Shown: one piece after another, positions 32,163 through 40,706 of the stretch | Layout of the letters: every line of letters begins with the position of its first letter | How positions within the stretch are numbered: position 1 is the first letter of the stretch | Origin: Candidatus Uhrbacteria bacterium RIFCSPHIGHO2_12_FULL_60_25 | GTDB taxonomy: Bacteria; Patescibacteriota; Patescibacteriia; 2-12-FULL-60-25 | Direction of reading: 5' to 3' | Assembly (NCBI GenBank): GCA_001791275.1 | Contig: MGEH01000037.1 | Coordinates: 17,765-60,023 of the forward strand | DNA length: 42,259 nt | Notes under the pieces: generated by a model | The model's database searches: none | What the model was told of the DNA's origin: nothing | Seen by the model: only the letters and a program-made list of their open reading frames with translations | Made by a program: the position numbers and the translations under genes

Positions 32163-32570
32163 TCATGCGGCCGAAGGAGTCGGGCGCGGCGACGGTTCGA
32201 CTTTCGAGGCGGCGGTGAGAGCGCCGAAGAGTTCGTCGAAGAGCTCGGACATGCGGCTCGCGATGTTCTTGAACTGCTCGTCCGGCGTCATGCCGTTCCC
32301 CAGGATGAGGAGCGCGCGCGGGAAGGGGACGGCGGGCGAAGACGTTCGAGCCCACTCGCGCAGCCGTTCGACGTTCGAGATGATGGTCCCTGCGTACTTC
32401 GTCCGCTGCTCTCGCGGGATCACCGCAGCAACGAGGATGTACGCGAGCGTCACGGTATTGTGGAGCAGGTGGATCGCCCGCTGGTCGCTGCGCTTGATCG
32501 TCGCTTGGGAGAATCTGCGCAGGTCGACGATCAGGCGTGTCGTTTCGTCTTGTATTGGCGTGTAGGGCAT
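32163..32570 (-). CDS. Short helical protein of unknown function
   Basis: A 135-residue, mainly helical soluble protein with a Pro/Ser-rich tail (SKVEPSPRPTPSAA). Its segments are TTRLIVDLRRFSQATIKRSD, a helix with HLLHNTVTLAYILVAAVI, and MTPDEQFKNIASRMSELFDELF. No family is recognised. The start at 32570 is set by GGAGG eight bases upstream; an earlier in-frame ATG lies inside that ribosome site. It resembles the helical protein at 29705-30259 in layout. Confidence 0.55.
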   Translation of the reverse strand: MPYTPIQDETTRLIVDLRRFSQATIKRSDQRAIHLLHNTVTLAYILVAAVIPREQRTKYAGTIISNVERLREWARTSSPAVPFPRALLILGNGMTPDEQFKNIASRMSELFDELFGALTAASKVEPSPRPTPSAA

Positions 32571-32655
32571 TCCGAGTACCTCCATTGATAAGGTTCGTAC
32601 GGTGGAGCCTAGCATTGGTGGGGGAGTGTGTGAAAGGGAGGAACCTTCACTCGTC

Positions 32656-32688
32656 CTGTACGGGCGACGCAGTGCGTCGCCCGTACAG
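32656..32688. repeat. 33-bp palindrome, copy 2
   Basis: 16-bp arms (32656-32671, 32673-32688) are perfectly complementary around a central g. The copy equals 25486-25518 except for a compensated base pair. The surrounding 32571-32851 (281 bp) holds no gene I can support; it also has the inverted pair gtacacg/cgtgtac near 32723-32742 and an AT-rich stretch near 32850. Confidence 0.85.
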
Positions 32689-32851
32689 GGACATGAAAGA
32701 AATCGCGCGACAATTTTTTACAAGTACACGTTTCGGTACACGTAGGCGCCCAAGACCAAAATGTCTTTTTTTCCGGGCGGGGAGGGGAGGCCGAAAGACG
32801 CTAGCCTTTGTATCTATGCGTCGCACAATATGCCTTATACGACACTTAGGG

Positions 32852-33694
32852 CTATTTATAATAGATACGCCCTGGAATCCTCGCGTCGACGTACGAGTAA
32901 ATTCGTGTGCCTGGCGGCAAACTCTTTGAGAAGACGTAATAGCTCTGTATTTGATCTTGCATGGACGTGAGGAGGTCTACATACACGTCATAGGGCTCAT
33001 ACATGTTCAAGACGAGCTTCGTGGACGTGGATGTCTCAAGAATCGCATTACGGTATCCGAACCCGGCCTTGGACAGGTCCTGGAAGGCCCTAAGCCACGT
33101 TTCGACGATCACCTGATCCACCAACGGCTCTCCAGGGACGAATAGAGGGCTTTCGCGGAGCGTCAGGATTGGCGCGTCGTCGGACTTCGTCGGGGAGGGC
33201 TTTGCGATGCGTTTGAGAATTTGTTCTTCTTCCTCGGTTGTAATCCGTTTCGCGACCATCCCTCGACGGTCTAAGAGAAAGAACTCATTTCCGGTCACGA
33301 GAATGAGTGAAGATTGCCTCTCTCGGATATTGAGTCGTAAAACGGATGGATAGGACTTTTCCACAGCCACCTCTTCCGCAAATAATCGTTGTTCCAGATC
33401 GTGACTCAGCGCGCTTGAATTCACGAGCAGCAAATTCCGTCTGCTCCAGGTCCCCTGTTCATCAAGCGAGGCGTACACCTCCTTCATCACCTCTCCCCTT
33501 TCCAGGTCGCTCACGTCGCCGATATCGACGGTTGAGACGGTGAAAATCCCTGATCCAAAAAAAACGTAGAGCCAGCCGACAACGGCGACAACGGCGAGAA
33601 ACGCGACGACGACGCGGCGACGCTTCGTCGTCGTGACATAGCGTTCGCCCGCGAACGTCCCCTCTTCCCTGCCAATCCGTGACGGCCATTTCAT
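32852..33694 (-). CDS. ftsQ: FtsQ/DivIB-like cell division protein (POTRA domain)
   Basis: The 280-residue protein has a basic cytoplasmic start (ERYVTTTKRRR), one membrane helix (VVVAFLAVVAVVGWLYVFF) and an outside POTRA-like domain: FTVSTVDIGDVSDLERGEVMKEV, then LFAEEVAVEKSYPSVLRLNIRERQ. The FtsQ beta domain follows (LILVTGNEFFLLDRRGMVAKRI) with a long C-terminal part. FtsQ bridges early and late divisome proteins at the septum. It is not in the usual mur/fts cluster but at the end of the surface-synthesis run greA-lysS-serS-femAB, 15 bases after femAB. The ATG at 33694 follows TATACT by seven bases. Identity is by domain layout and short motifs, as FtsQ is weakly conserved. Confidence 0.75.
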   Translation of the reverse strand: MKWPSRIGREEGTFAGERYVTTTKRRRVVVAFLAVVAVVGWLYVFFGSGIFTVSTVDIGDVSDLERGEVMKEVYASLDEQGTWSRRNLLLVNSSALSHDLEQRLFAEEVAVEKSYPSVLRLNIRERQSSLILVTGNEFFLLDRRGMVAKRITTEEEEQILKRIAKPSPTKSDDAPILTLRESPLFVPGEPLVDQVIVETWLRAFQDLSKAGFGYRNAILETSTSTKLVLNMYEPYDVYVDLLTSMQDQIQSYYVFSKSLPPGTRIYSYVDARIPGRIYYK

Positions 33695-33701
33695 GCCTCG
33701 C

Positions 33702-33707
33702 AGTATA
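33702..33707 (-). promoter_or_regulatory. -10 box of ftsQ, leaderless geometry
   Basis: Minus-strand TATACT (33707-33702) is seven bases before the ATG and directly after the femAB stop, giving ftsQ an internal promoter. Confidence 0.45.
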
Positions 33708-33709
33708 GC

Positions 33710-34735
33710 TTACAGCCCGCGTTTGATCCTCCGGATCGTCTCCAGCGTCCACGTGAGCCAGTACCGCGAATGTAGGATGAGATCTTGAGCGTGAACGTAC
33801 GCGTCCGCACGTCCGCCGAACCCCTTTTTGAAGAGCGACAACCCGGCCCATGGATGTGTCGGGTGGTCGTCGGGTGAAATGCCCCAAAAGTTGTACATGG
33901 TGCACCCGCGTCGTTTCGCTTCCTGAATGACACGCCACTGGAGGAGGTACGACGCCATGATTTTCGGGTACGCGTGCGAGGACGCGCCCTGGTGGTAGTA
34001 TGCCGAATGTCGGTCAAAAATGATCATCGCGGCAGAGATGACTTCGCCCTGGTACGACCCGAAGAACCAGGCGACGCGTCCATCCGACGCGAATGCCTCG
34101 AACTCCTTGCGCAGGTACTCTTTCGAGAATGGCGTGAAATGCTGACGATCGACCGTGGCGCGGTACGTGACCCAAAACGTCTCCACATCGGCAGGATCGG
34201 AGCTCATGCGGATCTCCACGCCGTCTGATTCGGCCTTGCGGATCGAGTACCGCGTGGTTTTTCGCATGTCGCGCAGGAGTTCGTCTTCCGAAGGTGTGAC
34301 ATCGAGGATCCATGCGAGCTCCGGGTGCATGTGGATGGGAGCTGGTCGGAACCCGTTTTCGGCGAACAGCCGACGATTCGCGTCCATATCCGAGAGATAT
34401 GGACTCATGCGGAGGAAGGCGCAGCCGGATTCCCTCGCAATCACGAGAAGACGTTCAACGAGCGGACGCAACACGATTGAGACGTCCGTCCCCGGCAGGA
34501 TGACCGGTCCGTGCGGACAGAATAGGAAGGACCCCCGACGCGCCGAGACGTTGATGACGAGGGCGCACCCAACGAGAACGTTGCCGTCGTACGCGCCGAG
34601 ACGGTGGATGACGTGGCCGGTCCGCTCATGAAAGTCCCCCCAGAGCCACGACTGCAGGAACGTGTTCGGTTTGCGCGCGTCCATGAATTCCTCCCACGCC
34701 TGTTTTGATTCGACCGGCCGGATGGTGATCTTCAT
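33710..34735 (-). CDS. FemAB/FemX-family aminoacyltransferase
   Basis: The 341-residue protein is two fused GNAT-type folds, the FemABX pattern. Its members transfer an amino acid from aminoacyl-tRNA to lipid II or peptidoglycan precursors to build interpeptide bridges. Visible family features are TFLQSWLWGDFHERTG (25-40), a first domain ending with FLRMSPYLSD, RKTTRYSIRKAESDGVEI, and in the second domain GEVISAAMIIFDRHSAYYHQGASSHAYPKIMASYLLQWRVIQEAKRRG, followed by YNFWGISPDD. It overlaps the DegT-like gene by four bases (ATGA). lysS and serS lie upstream in the same run, which would supply charged tRNAs, so a Ser- or Lys-using transferase is suggestive. Confidence 0.88.
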   Translation of the reverse strand: MKITIRPVESKQAWEEFMDARKPNTFLQSWLWGDFHERTGHVIHRLGAYDGNVLVGCALVINVSARRGSFLFCPHGPVILPGTDVSIVLRPLVERLLVIARESGCAFLRMSPYLSDMDANRRLFAENGFRPAPIHMHPELAWILDVTPSEDELLRDMRKTTRYSIRKAESDGVEIRMSSDPADVETFWVTYRATVDRQHFTPFSKEYLRKEFEAFASDGRVAWFFGSYQGEVISAAMIIFDRHSAYYHQGASSHAYPKIMASYLLQWRVIQEAKRRGCTMYNFWGISPDDHPTHPWAGLSLFKKGFGGRADAYVHAQDLILHSRYWLTWTLETIRRIKRGL

Positions 34736-35994
34736 ACGGTGGCGAGGAAACGTTCCGCGATGCGCCGCGCGTCCGCTTCGGTGATGTGGATGTCCGTTGG
34801 CAGGTTCAACGATTCCGTGGCGAGCCGTTCCGCCACGGGGCAGCTGCCCGGGCGGTAGAAGACAAGGTCTTGGCGGACGCCGGGGGGCGCGATCGGAACG
34901 TCATACCAGTCGCCAAGGAGAATCCCTTCCTGCTTCAATGCGCGTCGGATCTTCTCCGCATGCGGCGTTCGAACCGTGTAGCGGAGGAAGACGTGACGCA
35001 CGCCGGGCGACGACGCTGGCGCGATGACGGGTCGTCCCGGCCCGGACGTTGCTACGGACGAGAGCTCGCGATCGTATACGCCCGCGATCATCAGGCGGTG
35101 GTCGTTGAACCGTTCGAGTTTGCTGAACTGATGGAGCGCGAGACGCGCGAGCGCGTTCGGCATCCGCTTCCCCGTGAACGACGGCCTCTCTCCCCTCTTC
35201 TCGAGGGGGGTGACGGCTTTTGAGATCACATGGAGACGCTTTGAGGCCTCGAGGATCAGCTTCCCGAAGCCCATGGCGTCATACGTCGCTTTTGCGACAG
35301 ACAGAATCACAGGGTGCGAGAGCTGTCGCGCCACCCATCCCCTGCCCGGAAGTGGGAACTCGGACTGGAGTCGTCGGAGCGACTCCGCCGTATCGTCGCG
35401 CGATGTTGTCGCCAGTCCGCCGAACACGCTTGAAATGATCTTGTCGCGGCCGAAACTGAAAAATGCCGCATCGCCGAACGTCCCGACCCGTTTCCCTTCT
35501 GACTCACTTCCCAAGGCGTGCGCGCAGTCTTCAATCACGAAGAGACCGTGGCGTTTCGCGATCGCCGAGAGATGGTCCACGTCCGCCGGGTTGCCGAACG
35601 TGTGCTGGATGATAAGCGCCTTACTCTTCGGCGTGATCTTCCGTTCAAGGTCGTCCGGCGACATGTTGAACGTCTGCTCCTCGACATCGACGTAGACCGG
35701 ACGCGCGCCGGACCAAAGGACGGCGTTCGGAACCGCCACGCATGTGTACGCCTGCAAGAGGACCTCGTCGTCTGATTGTAACCCGAGCGTGGACAGGATA
35801 GCGGTGAGTGCGGTCCGGCCGCTTTCAAACGCGAATGCATGCGCGGCCGGCAGCCAGGCGCATACCGTGCGTTCGAGATCCGTGGATGCCGTCCCATGGA
35901 CCCAGGCCCATGGCGCAACGAGAAGACGGAGCGCGAGCGAAACGTCATCGCGCTCCACGTTCGGCGAGAGGCCCGTGAAGATCATCCGCGCCAT
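34732..35994 (-). CDS. DegT/DnrJ/EryC1/StrS family PLP aminotransferase
   Basis: A 420-residue type-I-fold PLP enzyme. Most relatives transaminate nucleotide-linked keto-sugars for surface glycans; some are dehydratases or act on other substrates. The internal aldimine lysine is K185 in FFSFGRDKIISS, the cofactor-binding Asp is D156 in VIEDCAHALGS, and FESGRTALTAIL (55-66) forms the phosphate-binding start. The C-terminal part (HVFLRYTVRTPHAEKIRRALKQEGI) is typical. It sits between the transglutaminase-like and FemAB genes and overlaps both, so the three are translated together. The actual sugar is unknown, as no nucleotide-sugar epimerase is nearby. Confidence 0.88.
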   Translation of the reverse strand: MARMIFTGLSPNVERDDVSLALRLLVAPWAWVHGTASTDLERTVCAWLPAAHAFAFESGRTALTAILSTLGLQSDDEVLLQAYTCVAVPNAVLWSGARPVYVDVEEQTFNMSPDDLERKITPKSKALIIQHTFGNPADVDHLSAIAKRHGLFVIEDCAHALGSESEGKRVGTFGDAAFFSFGRDKIISSVFGGLATTSRDDTAESLRRLQSEFPLPGRGWVARQLSHPVILSVAKATYDAMGFGKLILEASKRLHVISKAVTPLEKRGERPSFTGKRMPNALARLALHQFSKLERFNDHRLMIAGVYDRELSSVATSGPGRPVIAPASSPGVRHVFLRYTVRTPHAEKIRRALKQEGILLGDWYDVPIAPPGVRQDLVFYRPGSCPVAERLATESLNLPTDIHITEADARRIAERFLATV

Positions 35995-36968
35995 ACTTTA
36001 CGTATCTTGAACGACGTATTCACATCGAGTCCTTCCGGCCCTTGTTCGCTCCACACGAACGCGTGCTGAAGGATATCCGCGGACCGTGTATTCCCACCGA
36101 GTTGGACTGGGATATCACACCCATACGACATGACCACGCGATCACTTCCCACGAATCCCAATCGCCCGGACTTGTTCGTCCGCCCGGCCCACGCGAGGTG
36201 TTCGACGGAGGGGTCTGCAGGGATCCATGATCCGTCGGGCAGCATGATCTCGAGCCAGGCATGCATCTTGTTCTTCGCCTTGGACACCGCCCAAAACCCG
36301 CTCGCGATCCGCGCGGGAATCCCCTGCGAGACGCACAACGCCGCAAGAAGCGTATCGAACCCGCCGCAATCCACGACGGTTCTCGTGAGTGCGTCGTGCG
36401 ACGAGTAGAGGCCAGGAATCGGGTCGCCGTAGTTGAGGCGTGTCACGACAGCGCGGTTGAACCGTTTGAGGATAGCGAACACATCCGTCTCCGAACCTCG
36501 TAGTTCCCGCGCGAGGCGGATCACCTCCGGATCGGACGATCGCACGAACCGATTCGGCTCACGATAGGCCGCGTGCGCTTCTCCCTTCTGATCCGCGTAC
36601 GCGTCGATCGTCAGGCGACGGTCCAACTGCGTACGGAACGGTGTCACATGGACCACGAACGATTCATGGAATTCCGCGATATCTCCCGGCCGAAGCTCCC
36701 ACTGATGGACGGCGTACCGATTGCCGTACCGCTCGTCCGTGCGGAACTCTGAGGGGCTCGGTGTGAACATCGGTTCATGGATCACGCGTTGATGGTCCGT
36801 ATTCGGCGGGATCGGGATGGCGATGTAAAAACGTTTCGTCACACCTGACCCGTTATGCACCGTCATGTCGTATTGGACGGGAAAACGCCGCGGTTTCGTA
36901 TAAAACGCCAAACCAGCGGCTTCTCTGGTGCGGTGGATGACGCGACGTATACCGCTGACCACGCTCAT
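35982..36968 (-). CDS. Transglutaminase-like cysteine protease-fold protein
   Basis: A 328-residue protein with an N-terminal beta-rich half (YDMTVHNGSGVTKRFYIAIPIPPN, resembling the domain in front of many bacterial transglutaminase-like proteins) and a C-terminal transglutaminase core. The triad is complete: C201 in TVVDCGGFDTLLAALC, H236 in KMHAWLEI and D252 in WIPADPS. Members act as peptidases or amidases, often on cell-wall peptides. No signal peptide is seen, so it may act in the cytoplasm or be exported unconventionally. The ATG at 36968 is eleven bases after serS. Its last codons overlap the DegT start. Confidence 0.82.
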   Translation of the reverse strand: MSVVSGIRRVIHRTREAAGLAFYTKPRRFPVQYDMTVHNGSGVTKRFYIAIPIPPNTDHQRVIHEPMFTPSPSEFRTDERYGNRYAVHQWELRPGDIAEFHESFVVHVTPFRTQLDRRLTIDAYADQKGEAHAAYREPNRFVRSSDPEVIRLARELRGSETDVFAILKRFNRAVVTRLNYGDPIPGLYSSHDALTRTVVDCGGFDTLLAALCVSQGIPARIASGFWAVSKAKNKMHAWLEIMLPDGSWIPADPSVEHLAWAGRTNKSGRLGFVGSDRVVMSYGCDIPVQLGGNTRSADILQHAFVWSEQGPEGLDVNTSFKIRKVWRG

Positions 36969-36978
36969 GAACGTAACC

Positions 36979-38253
36979 CTACCCGATCTTTCCAAACCCG
37001 CAATACGGCACGAGAACCGTCGGAATCTTGATGGACCCATCCGGCTGCTGGTAGTTTTCCATGATGGCGATGAGCGCGCGTGAGGTTGCGATTGCCGTCC
37101 CGTTCAGCGTGTGGAGTAATTCGACCGATCCGCTGCGCCTGCGGACCTTGATGCCGAGACGACGCGCCTGGAAGTCCGTGCAGTTCGAGGCGGACGTGAC
37201 CTCCCCCCAGTCCCCTTTCTTCTCGCCGGCGGACTTCCCCGGCATCCACGCTTCGAGATCGAACTTGCGGTATGCCATGCCTCCCAGGTCTCCCGTGCAG
37301 ATATCCACGGTCCGGACGGGAATGCCGAGTTTCTTCCAAAGGTCTTCCTCGATGCGGACCAGTTCGACGTGCATCGCTTCAGACTGTTCGGGTGTCGCGT
37401 AGACGAACATCTCGACTTTCGTGAACTGGTGCACGCGATAGAGACCGTAGGATTCGCGCCCGTACGCGCCCGCTTCCGTGCGGTAGCAGTGCGAGAGCGA
37501 CGCGTACCGGAGCGGCAGGCGGTCTTCGTCCAAGGCCTCGTTCATGTGATACCCGGCCGTGGTGATTTCAGCCGTGCCGATGAGCGAGAGGTCGGCGTTC
37601 TCAATCGAGTAAATCTGCGATTCAGGACCTCGCGGCTGGAACCCCGTGCCGATCACGACCTCGTCCTTCGCGAGGTCCGGCGTCGTCAATGGGACGAAAT
37701 GGTGGCCCATAAGTTCGTCCAGCGCGAAACGGACGAGCGCCTGCTCGAGAATGGCGAGGCGTCCCTTCAGGTAGTAGAACTTCGCGCCCGTGACCTTTGC
37801 GCCACGCTCAAAGTCCAGGACATCCAGCGACTTGCCCAGCTCAACGTGGTCTTTCACGTCACGGATCGAGTGAGGCTCGGCGGAACGGCGGACTTCCACG
37901 TTCATCGCGTCGTTCTCCCCCACCGGAGCGTCCGGGTGGCTCCTGTTCGGAATCTGGAGGAGCAGGTTCATCCAGGCTTCTTCGGCCGAAGCGAGGTCGG
38001 CTTCTTGCACGCCGATCAGCTGTTTCAACTGCTTGCCGCGTTCCACGAGACCGGGACGCTGCTCTTGAGACGCCGTCTTCATTGTTTCCGCGATCTCGTT
38101 CCGCTCCTGACGAAGCGCCTGGACGTCCCGAAGGAGCGCGAGACGGTCCGCGTCGAGCTTTAGAAGCGAGTCAATGTCCACGTTCACGTTCCGCAGTCTG
38201 CAGTTCTTGCGGACGTCGTCGCCGTGTTCACGGATGTATTTGATGTCGAGCAT
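36979..38253 (-). CDS. serS: Seryl-tRNA synthetase
   Basis: This class II synthetase charges tRNA-Ser. The 424-residue protein has the N-terminal antiparallel coiled-coil arm that grips the long variable arm of tRNA-Ser (about 30-100, RQERNEIAETMKTASQEQRPGL). The catalytic core has motif 1, motif 2 (LRYASLSHCYRTEAGAYGRESYGLYRVHQF) and motif 3 (LNGTAIATSRALIAIMENYQQ). The protein ends at the usual place (PYCGFGKIG). It starts three bases after the nucleotidyltransferase gene and precedes the transglutaminase-like gene by ten bases. Confidence 0.97.
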   Translation of the reverse strand: MLDIKYIREHGDDVRKNCRLRNVNVDIDSLLKLDADRLALLRDVQALRQERNEIAETMKTASQEQRPGLVERGKQLKQLIGVQEADLASAEEAWMNLLLQIPNRSHPDAPVGENDAMNVEVRRSAEPHSIRDVKDHVELGKSLDVLDFERGAKVTGAKFYYLKGRLAILEQALVRFALDELMGHHFVPLTTPDLAKDEVVIGTGFQPRGPESQIYSIENADLSLIGTAEITTAGYHMNEALDEDRLPLRYASLSHCYRTEAGAYGRESYGLYRVHQFTKVEMFVYATPEQSEAMHVELVRIEEDLWKKLGIPVRTVDICTGDLGGMAYRKFDLEAWMPGKSAGEKKGDWGEVTSASNCTDFQARRLGIKVRRRSGSVELLHTLNGTAIATSRALIAIMENYQQPDGSIKIPTVLVPYCGFGKIG

Positions 38254-38256
38254 AGG

Positions 38257-38715
38257 TCAGAGAGGGAGCCAGTCGGCAACAGGTTCGGTCTCGGTGATCG
38301 TGTCCCCCGCCGTCGAGACGTTGAGCAACGAGGACTTATACACGTCCGGCTGAAACGGTTCTGCGCGCACGACGCGGCAATTGAGACCCCGCGCGCGCAA
38401 TGCGTCCTCAAGCCCTTCCGTGAACGCTTCCTGATCATACCCCAGAACAATGACATCGGGCTTGAGGTCGCAGATGACGTCCAGTTTGTCTCCATCACGA
38501 CCAAGGACGGCACAGTCAACAAGACCGTGGTCGTGGACGGCGCGGCGGCGTACCTCTTCCCCTCTTCGCGGCAGCTGGCCTTTCACGTCCAGGACCGTCC
38601 GGTCGCGCGCCACGACCGCGATCACGCGGTCGCCGTACTCCTTGGCCTGTCGAAAATAATCCTCGTGCCCCTTGTGGAGCCCGTCGAACGTGCCGAGGAC
38701 GAGAACCGTGGACAT
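38257..38715 (-). CDS. Cytidylyltransferase-like nucleotidyltransferase
   Basis: A 152-residue protein of the HxGH nucleotidyltransferase family. The signature GTFDGLHKGHEDYFRQAKEYG (8-28) has the HxGH motif (LHKGH), and DVIVLGYDQ is the second conserved part; the usual ISSTxIR motif is replaced by KSSLLN. Relatives include glycerol-3-phosphate cytidylyltransferase (TagD/Tarl), FAD synthetase-like and HldE-like enzymes, which activate phosphorylated alcohols or sugars for wall polymers. It starts one base after the lysS stop and ends just before serS, so it belongs to the operon. The exact substrate is not decidable. Confidence 0.8.
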   Translation of the reverse strand: MSTVLVLGTFDGLHKGHEDYFRQAKEYGDRVIAVVARDRTVLDVKGQLPRRGEEVRRRAVHDHGLVDCAVLGRDGDKLDVICDLKPDVIVLGYDQEAFTEGLEDALRARGLNCRVVRAEPFQPDVYKSSLLNVSTAGDTITETEPVADWLPL

Positions 38716-38716
38716 A

Positions 38717-40192
38717 TCAGTGCTGCTCGGGTCGGAGCGTCGGGAACAGGATGACTTCCTTGATGTTGTCCGCTCCCGTGAGCAGCATCACCATGCGGTC
38801 AATCCCGATCCCGAGACCGCACGCCGGAGGCATGCCGTGACGGATCGCATCCAGGTAGTCCGTGTCGGTCTGGTGCGCTTCCGCAAACCCGGCGTCGGCT
38901 TTCTTCTTCTCTTCCACGAAACGGCGTTCAAGGTCTTCCGGGTCGTTCAGTTCCGAGTAGTTGTTCCCGATCTCGCTCCCGAGCGCGAACGCTTCGAATC
39001 GTTCCACGTATCGCGGGTCCGCGCACTTCTTCGCGAGCGGCGACACTTCGACGGGGTAGTCGTAGATGATGGTCGGCTGGACGAGCTTCTCTTCGACGAG
39101 CTCTTCAAACGCGAACGCGATCACTTCGCCGACCGTCTTCATCCGGTCGAGCTCCGCGACCTTCGATTGCTTGAGACGGGGCGTCAGGTCCGTCTTGGCC
39201 TGACCCACATCCGACCACGACGAGACATCGAGTCCGCCGACCTCGCGAACGGACTCGACGAGACTCATCCGCTTCCATGGACGCGCGAGATGGATGGTGA
39301 CTTCGCCATGAGGAACGTCCGTCGTCCCGAGGACGTTCGTGGCCGCGTGTTCAAACAATTCCTCGAACAGGTCCATCCCGTACCGGTAGTCCTGGTACGC
39401 GATCTGCGCTTCGAACATGGTGAATTCGGGGTTGTGGTCGTGATCAATCCCCTCGTTCCGGAAGACCTTCGTGATCTCGTAGACTTTTTCAAAACCGCCG
39501 ACCAAGAGCCGCTTCAGATACATCTCATCCGAAATCCGCAGATAGAAGTCCGCATCGAGCGCATTGTGGTGCGTGGTGAACGGTCTCGCGAATCCCCCGC
39601 CGTAGACCGGCTGCAGTGTTGGCGTCTCGACGTCGAGGAACCCTTGCGCGTCCAGGAACGACCGGATGGCGCTCACGACCTTCGACCGCTGGATCATACG
39701 ACGACGCACGTCGTCGTTCATCACGAGGTCGAGGTACCGTTTGCGGAAGCGCAGCTCGACGTCCTGCAGTCCGTGCCACTTCTCCGGAAGCGGCAGGAGC
39801 GCCTTTGCGAGGACCTTCCAATCCGTGACGGCGAGCGTGTGCTCTCCCCTCTTTGTCGTGAACAGCGTCCCCGCGACCTGCACGAAATCGCCGGGGTCAA
39901 TGCTGTCCCGAAAAAGCGCGTACGACGCCTCGCCCTGGCGGTCTTGCGTGAGCTGAATCTGCAACTGACCCGATGCGTCGCGGACATCCGCAAACATCAT
40001 CGCGCCATGCACGCGCGTGATCATCACGCGGCCCGCGACGGTGACAGGCGTTCCGGACGCGGACAGCGCATCGAAGTCCGCATGCGCGTGAGCCGCGCTC
40101 GCGGTCCGTTCCGCGCGAGACGGGTACGGGTTCATGCCCGCGTCGCGGAGCACCTTCAATTTTCCCCGACGGACGTCAATTTCATCCTGCAT
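38717..40192 (-). CDS. lysS: Lysyl-tRNA synthetase (class II)
   Basis: A 491-residue class II enzyme that charges tRNA-Lys. The N-terminal OB-fold anticodon-binding domain includes TVAGRVMITRVHGAMMFADVRD. The catalytic domain has motif 1 (FLDAQGFLDVETPTLQP), motif 2 (FRNEGIDHDHNPEFTMFE) and motif 3 (GLGIGIDRMVMLLTG). The typical MNPYPSR sequence occurs about 20 residues from the start. The ATG at 40192 is chosen over one 13 codons upstream because it lies ten bases after the -10 box and the upstream codons overlap it. The longest antisense open frame in the window, about 500 codons, runs opposite this gene and is a by-product of codon bias. Confidence 0.97.
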   Translation of the reverse strand: MQDEIDVRRGKLKVLRDAGMNPYPSRAERTASAAHAHADFDALSASGTPVTVAGRVMITRVHGAMMFADVRDASGQLQIQLTQDRQGEASYALFRDSIDPGDFVQVAGTLFTTKRGEHTLAVTDWKVLAKALLPLPEKWHGLQDVELRFRKRYLDLVMNDDVRRRMIQRSKVVSAIRSFLDAQGFLDVETPTLQPVYGGGFARPFTTHHNALDADFYLRISDEMYLKRLLVGGFEKVYEITKVFRNEGIDHDHNPEFTMFEAQIAYQDYRYGMDLFEELFEHAATNVLGTTDVPHGEVTIHLARPWKRMSLVESVREVGGLDVSSWSDVGQAKTDLTPRLKQSKVAELDRMKTVGEVIAFAFEELVEEKLVQPTIIYDYPVEVSPLAKKCADPRYVERFEAFALGSEIGNNYSELNDPEDLERRFVEEKKKADAGFAEAHQTDTDYLDAIRHGMPPACGLGIGIDRMVMLLTGADNIKEVILFPTLRPEQH

Positions 40193-40202
40193 AGACCATG
40201 AA

Positions 40203-40231
40203 AGAGTACTGTTTTTACCCCTCACGGTCAA
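40203..40231 (-). promoter_or_regulatory. lysS promoter, nearly leaderless
   Basis: Minus-strand TTGACC (40231-40226), 17 bp, TACTCT (40208-40203), ten bases before the lysS ATG. It lies in the 46-bp gap after greA. Confidence 0.55.
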
Positions 40232-40238
40232 CGCGGAT

Positions 40239-40706
40239 TTATTTCACTTCCACGATGGTGTACGTGGTAGTCCCTCCGGGAGTGGAGACGGAGACAGCGT
40301 CGCCTTTCTTGTGACCCAGGAACGCGTTGCCGATCGGCGACTCGTTCGAGATCCGTCCGGCCGCCGGGTCGGCTTCGTTCGATCCCACGATTTGAAATTC
40401 CTTTTTCTTCCCGGAAGACGCGACCACGACCGTTGATCCGATAATAACCGCGCCCCCGGCTCCCTTCTCGCTCTCGATCACCGAGATGTTCTTCAACATC
40501 TCGTTCAGTTGGATGATCCGGCTCTCAATCATGCCGAGCTGCTGTTTCGCTTCCTGGTATTCGGCGTTCTCGGACAAATCGCCGAGCGACCGCGCGGCAT
40601 CAACCCGCTCCGCGGTTTCGCGGCGCTTCACCGTCTTCAAATCGTGGAGTTCGGCCTTGAGCTTTTCCAGCCCCTCGGCCGTCACGTAATGAATTTTGTC
40701 CGTCAT
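40239..40706 (-). CDS. greA: Transcription elongation factor GreA
   Basis: GreA enters the RNA polymerase secondary channel and stimulates cleavage of backtracked transcripts. The 155-residue protein has the N-terminal coiled coil with the acidic tip (AARSLGDLSENAEYQEAKQQ) and the C-terminal FKBP-like domain (EFQIVGSNEADPAAGRISNESPIGNAFLGHKKGD, with the family SPIGxAL/F-G-x2-x-GD pattern). The start is the ATG at 40706 (MTDKIHYVTAEG). A longer frame upstream has no family similarity. A GATACT sequence about 13 bases before the ATG may be its -10 box. Confidence 0.95.
   Translation of the reverse strand: MTDKIHYVTAEGLEKLKAELHDLKTVKRRETAERVDAARSLGDLSENAEYQEAKQQLGMIESRIIQLNEMLKNISVIESEKGAGGAVIIGSTVVVASSGKKKEFQIVGSNEADPAAGRISNESPIGNAFLGHKKGDAVSVSTPGGTTTYTIVEVK

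Noticed and set aside
32761-32970. Short plus-strand open frame starting MSFFPGG
   Set aside because: No ribosome site, overlaps the 3' end of ftsQ, and composition looks random.
38672-40201. Very long plus-strand open frame (about 500 codons) opposite lysS
   Set aside because: It lies wholly antisense to a complete class II synthetase; high GC at third codon positions removes stops from the opposite strand. The translation is Arg/Val/Asp-biased with no family similarity.
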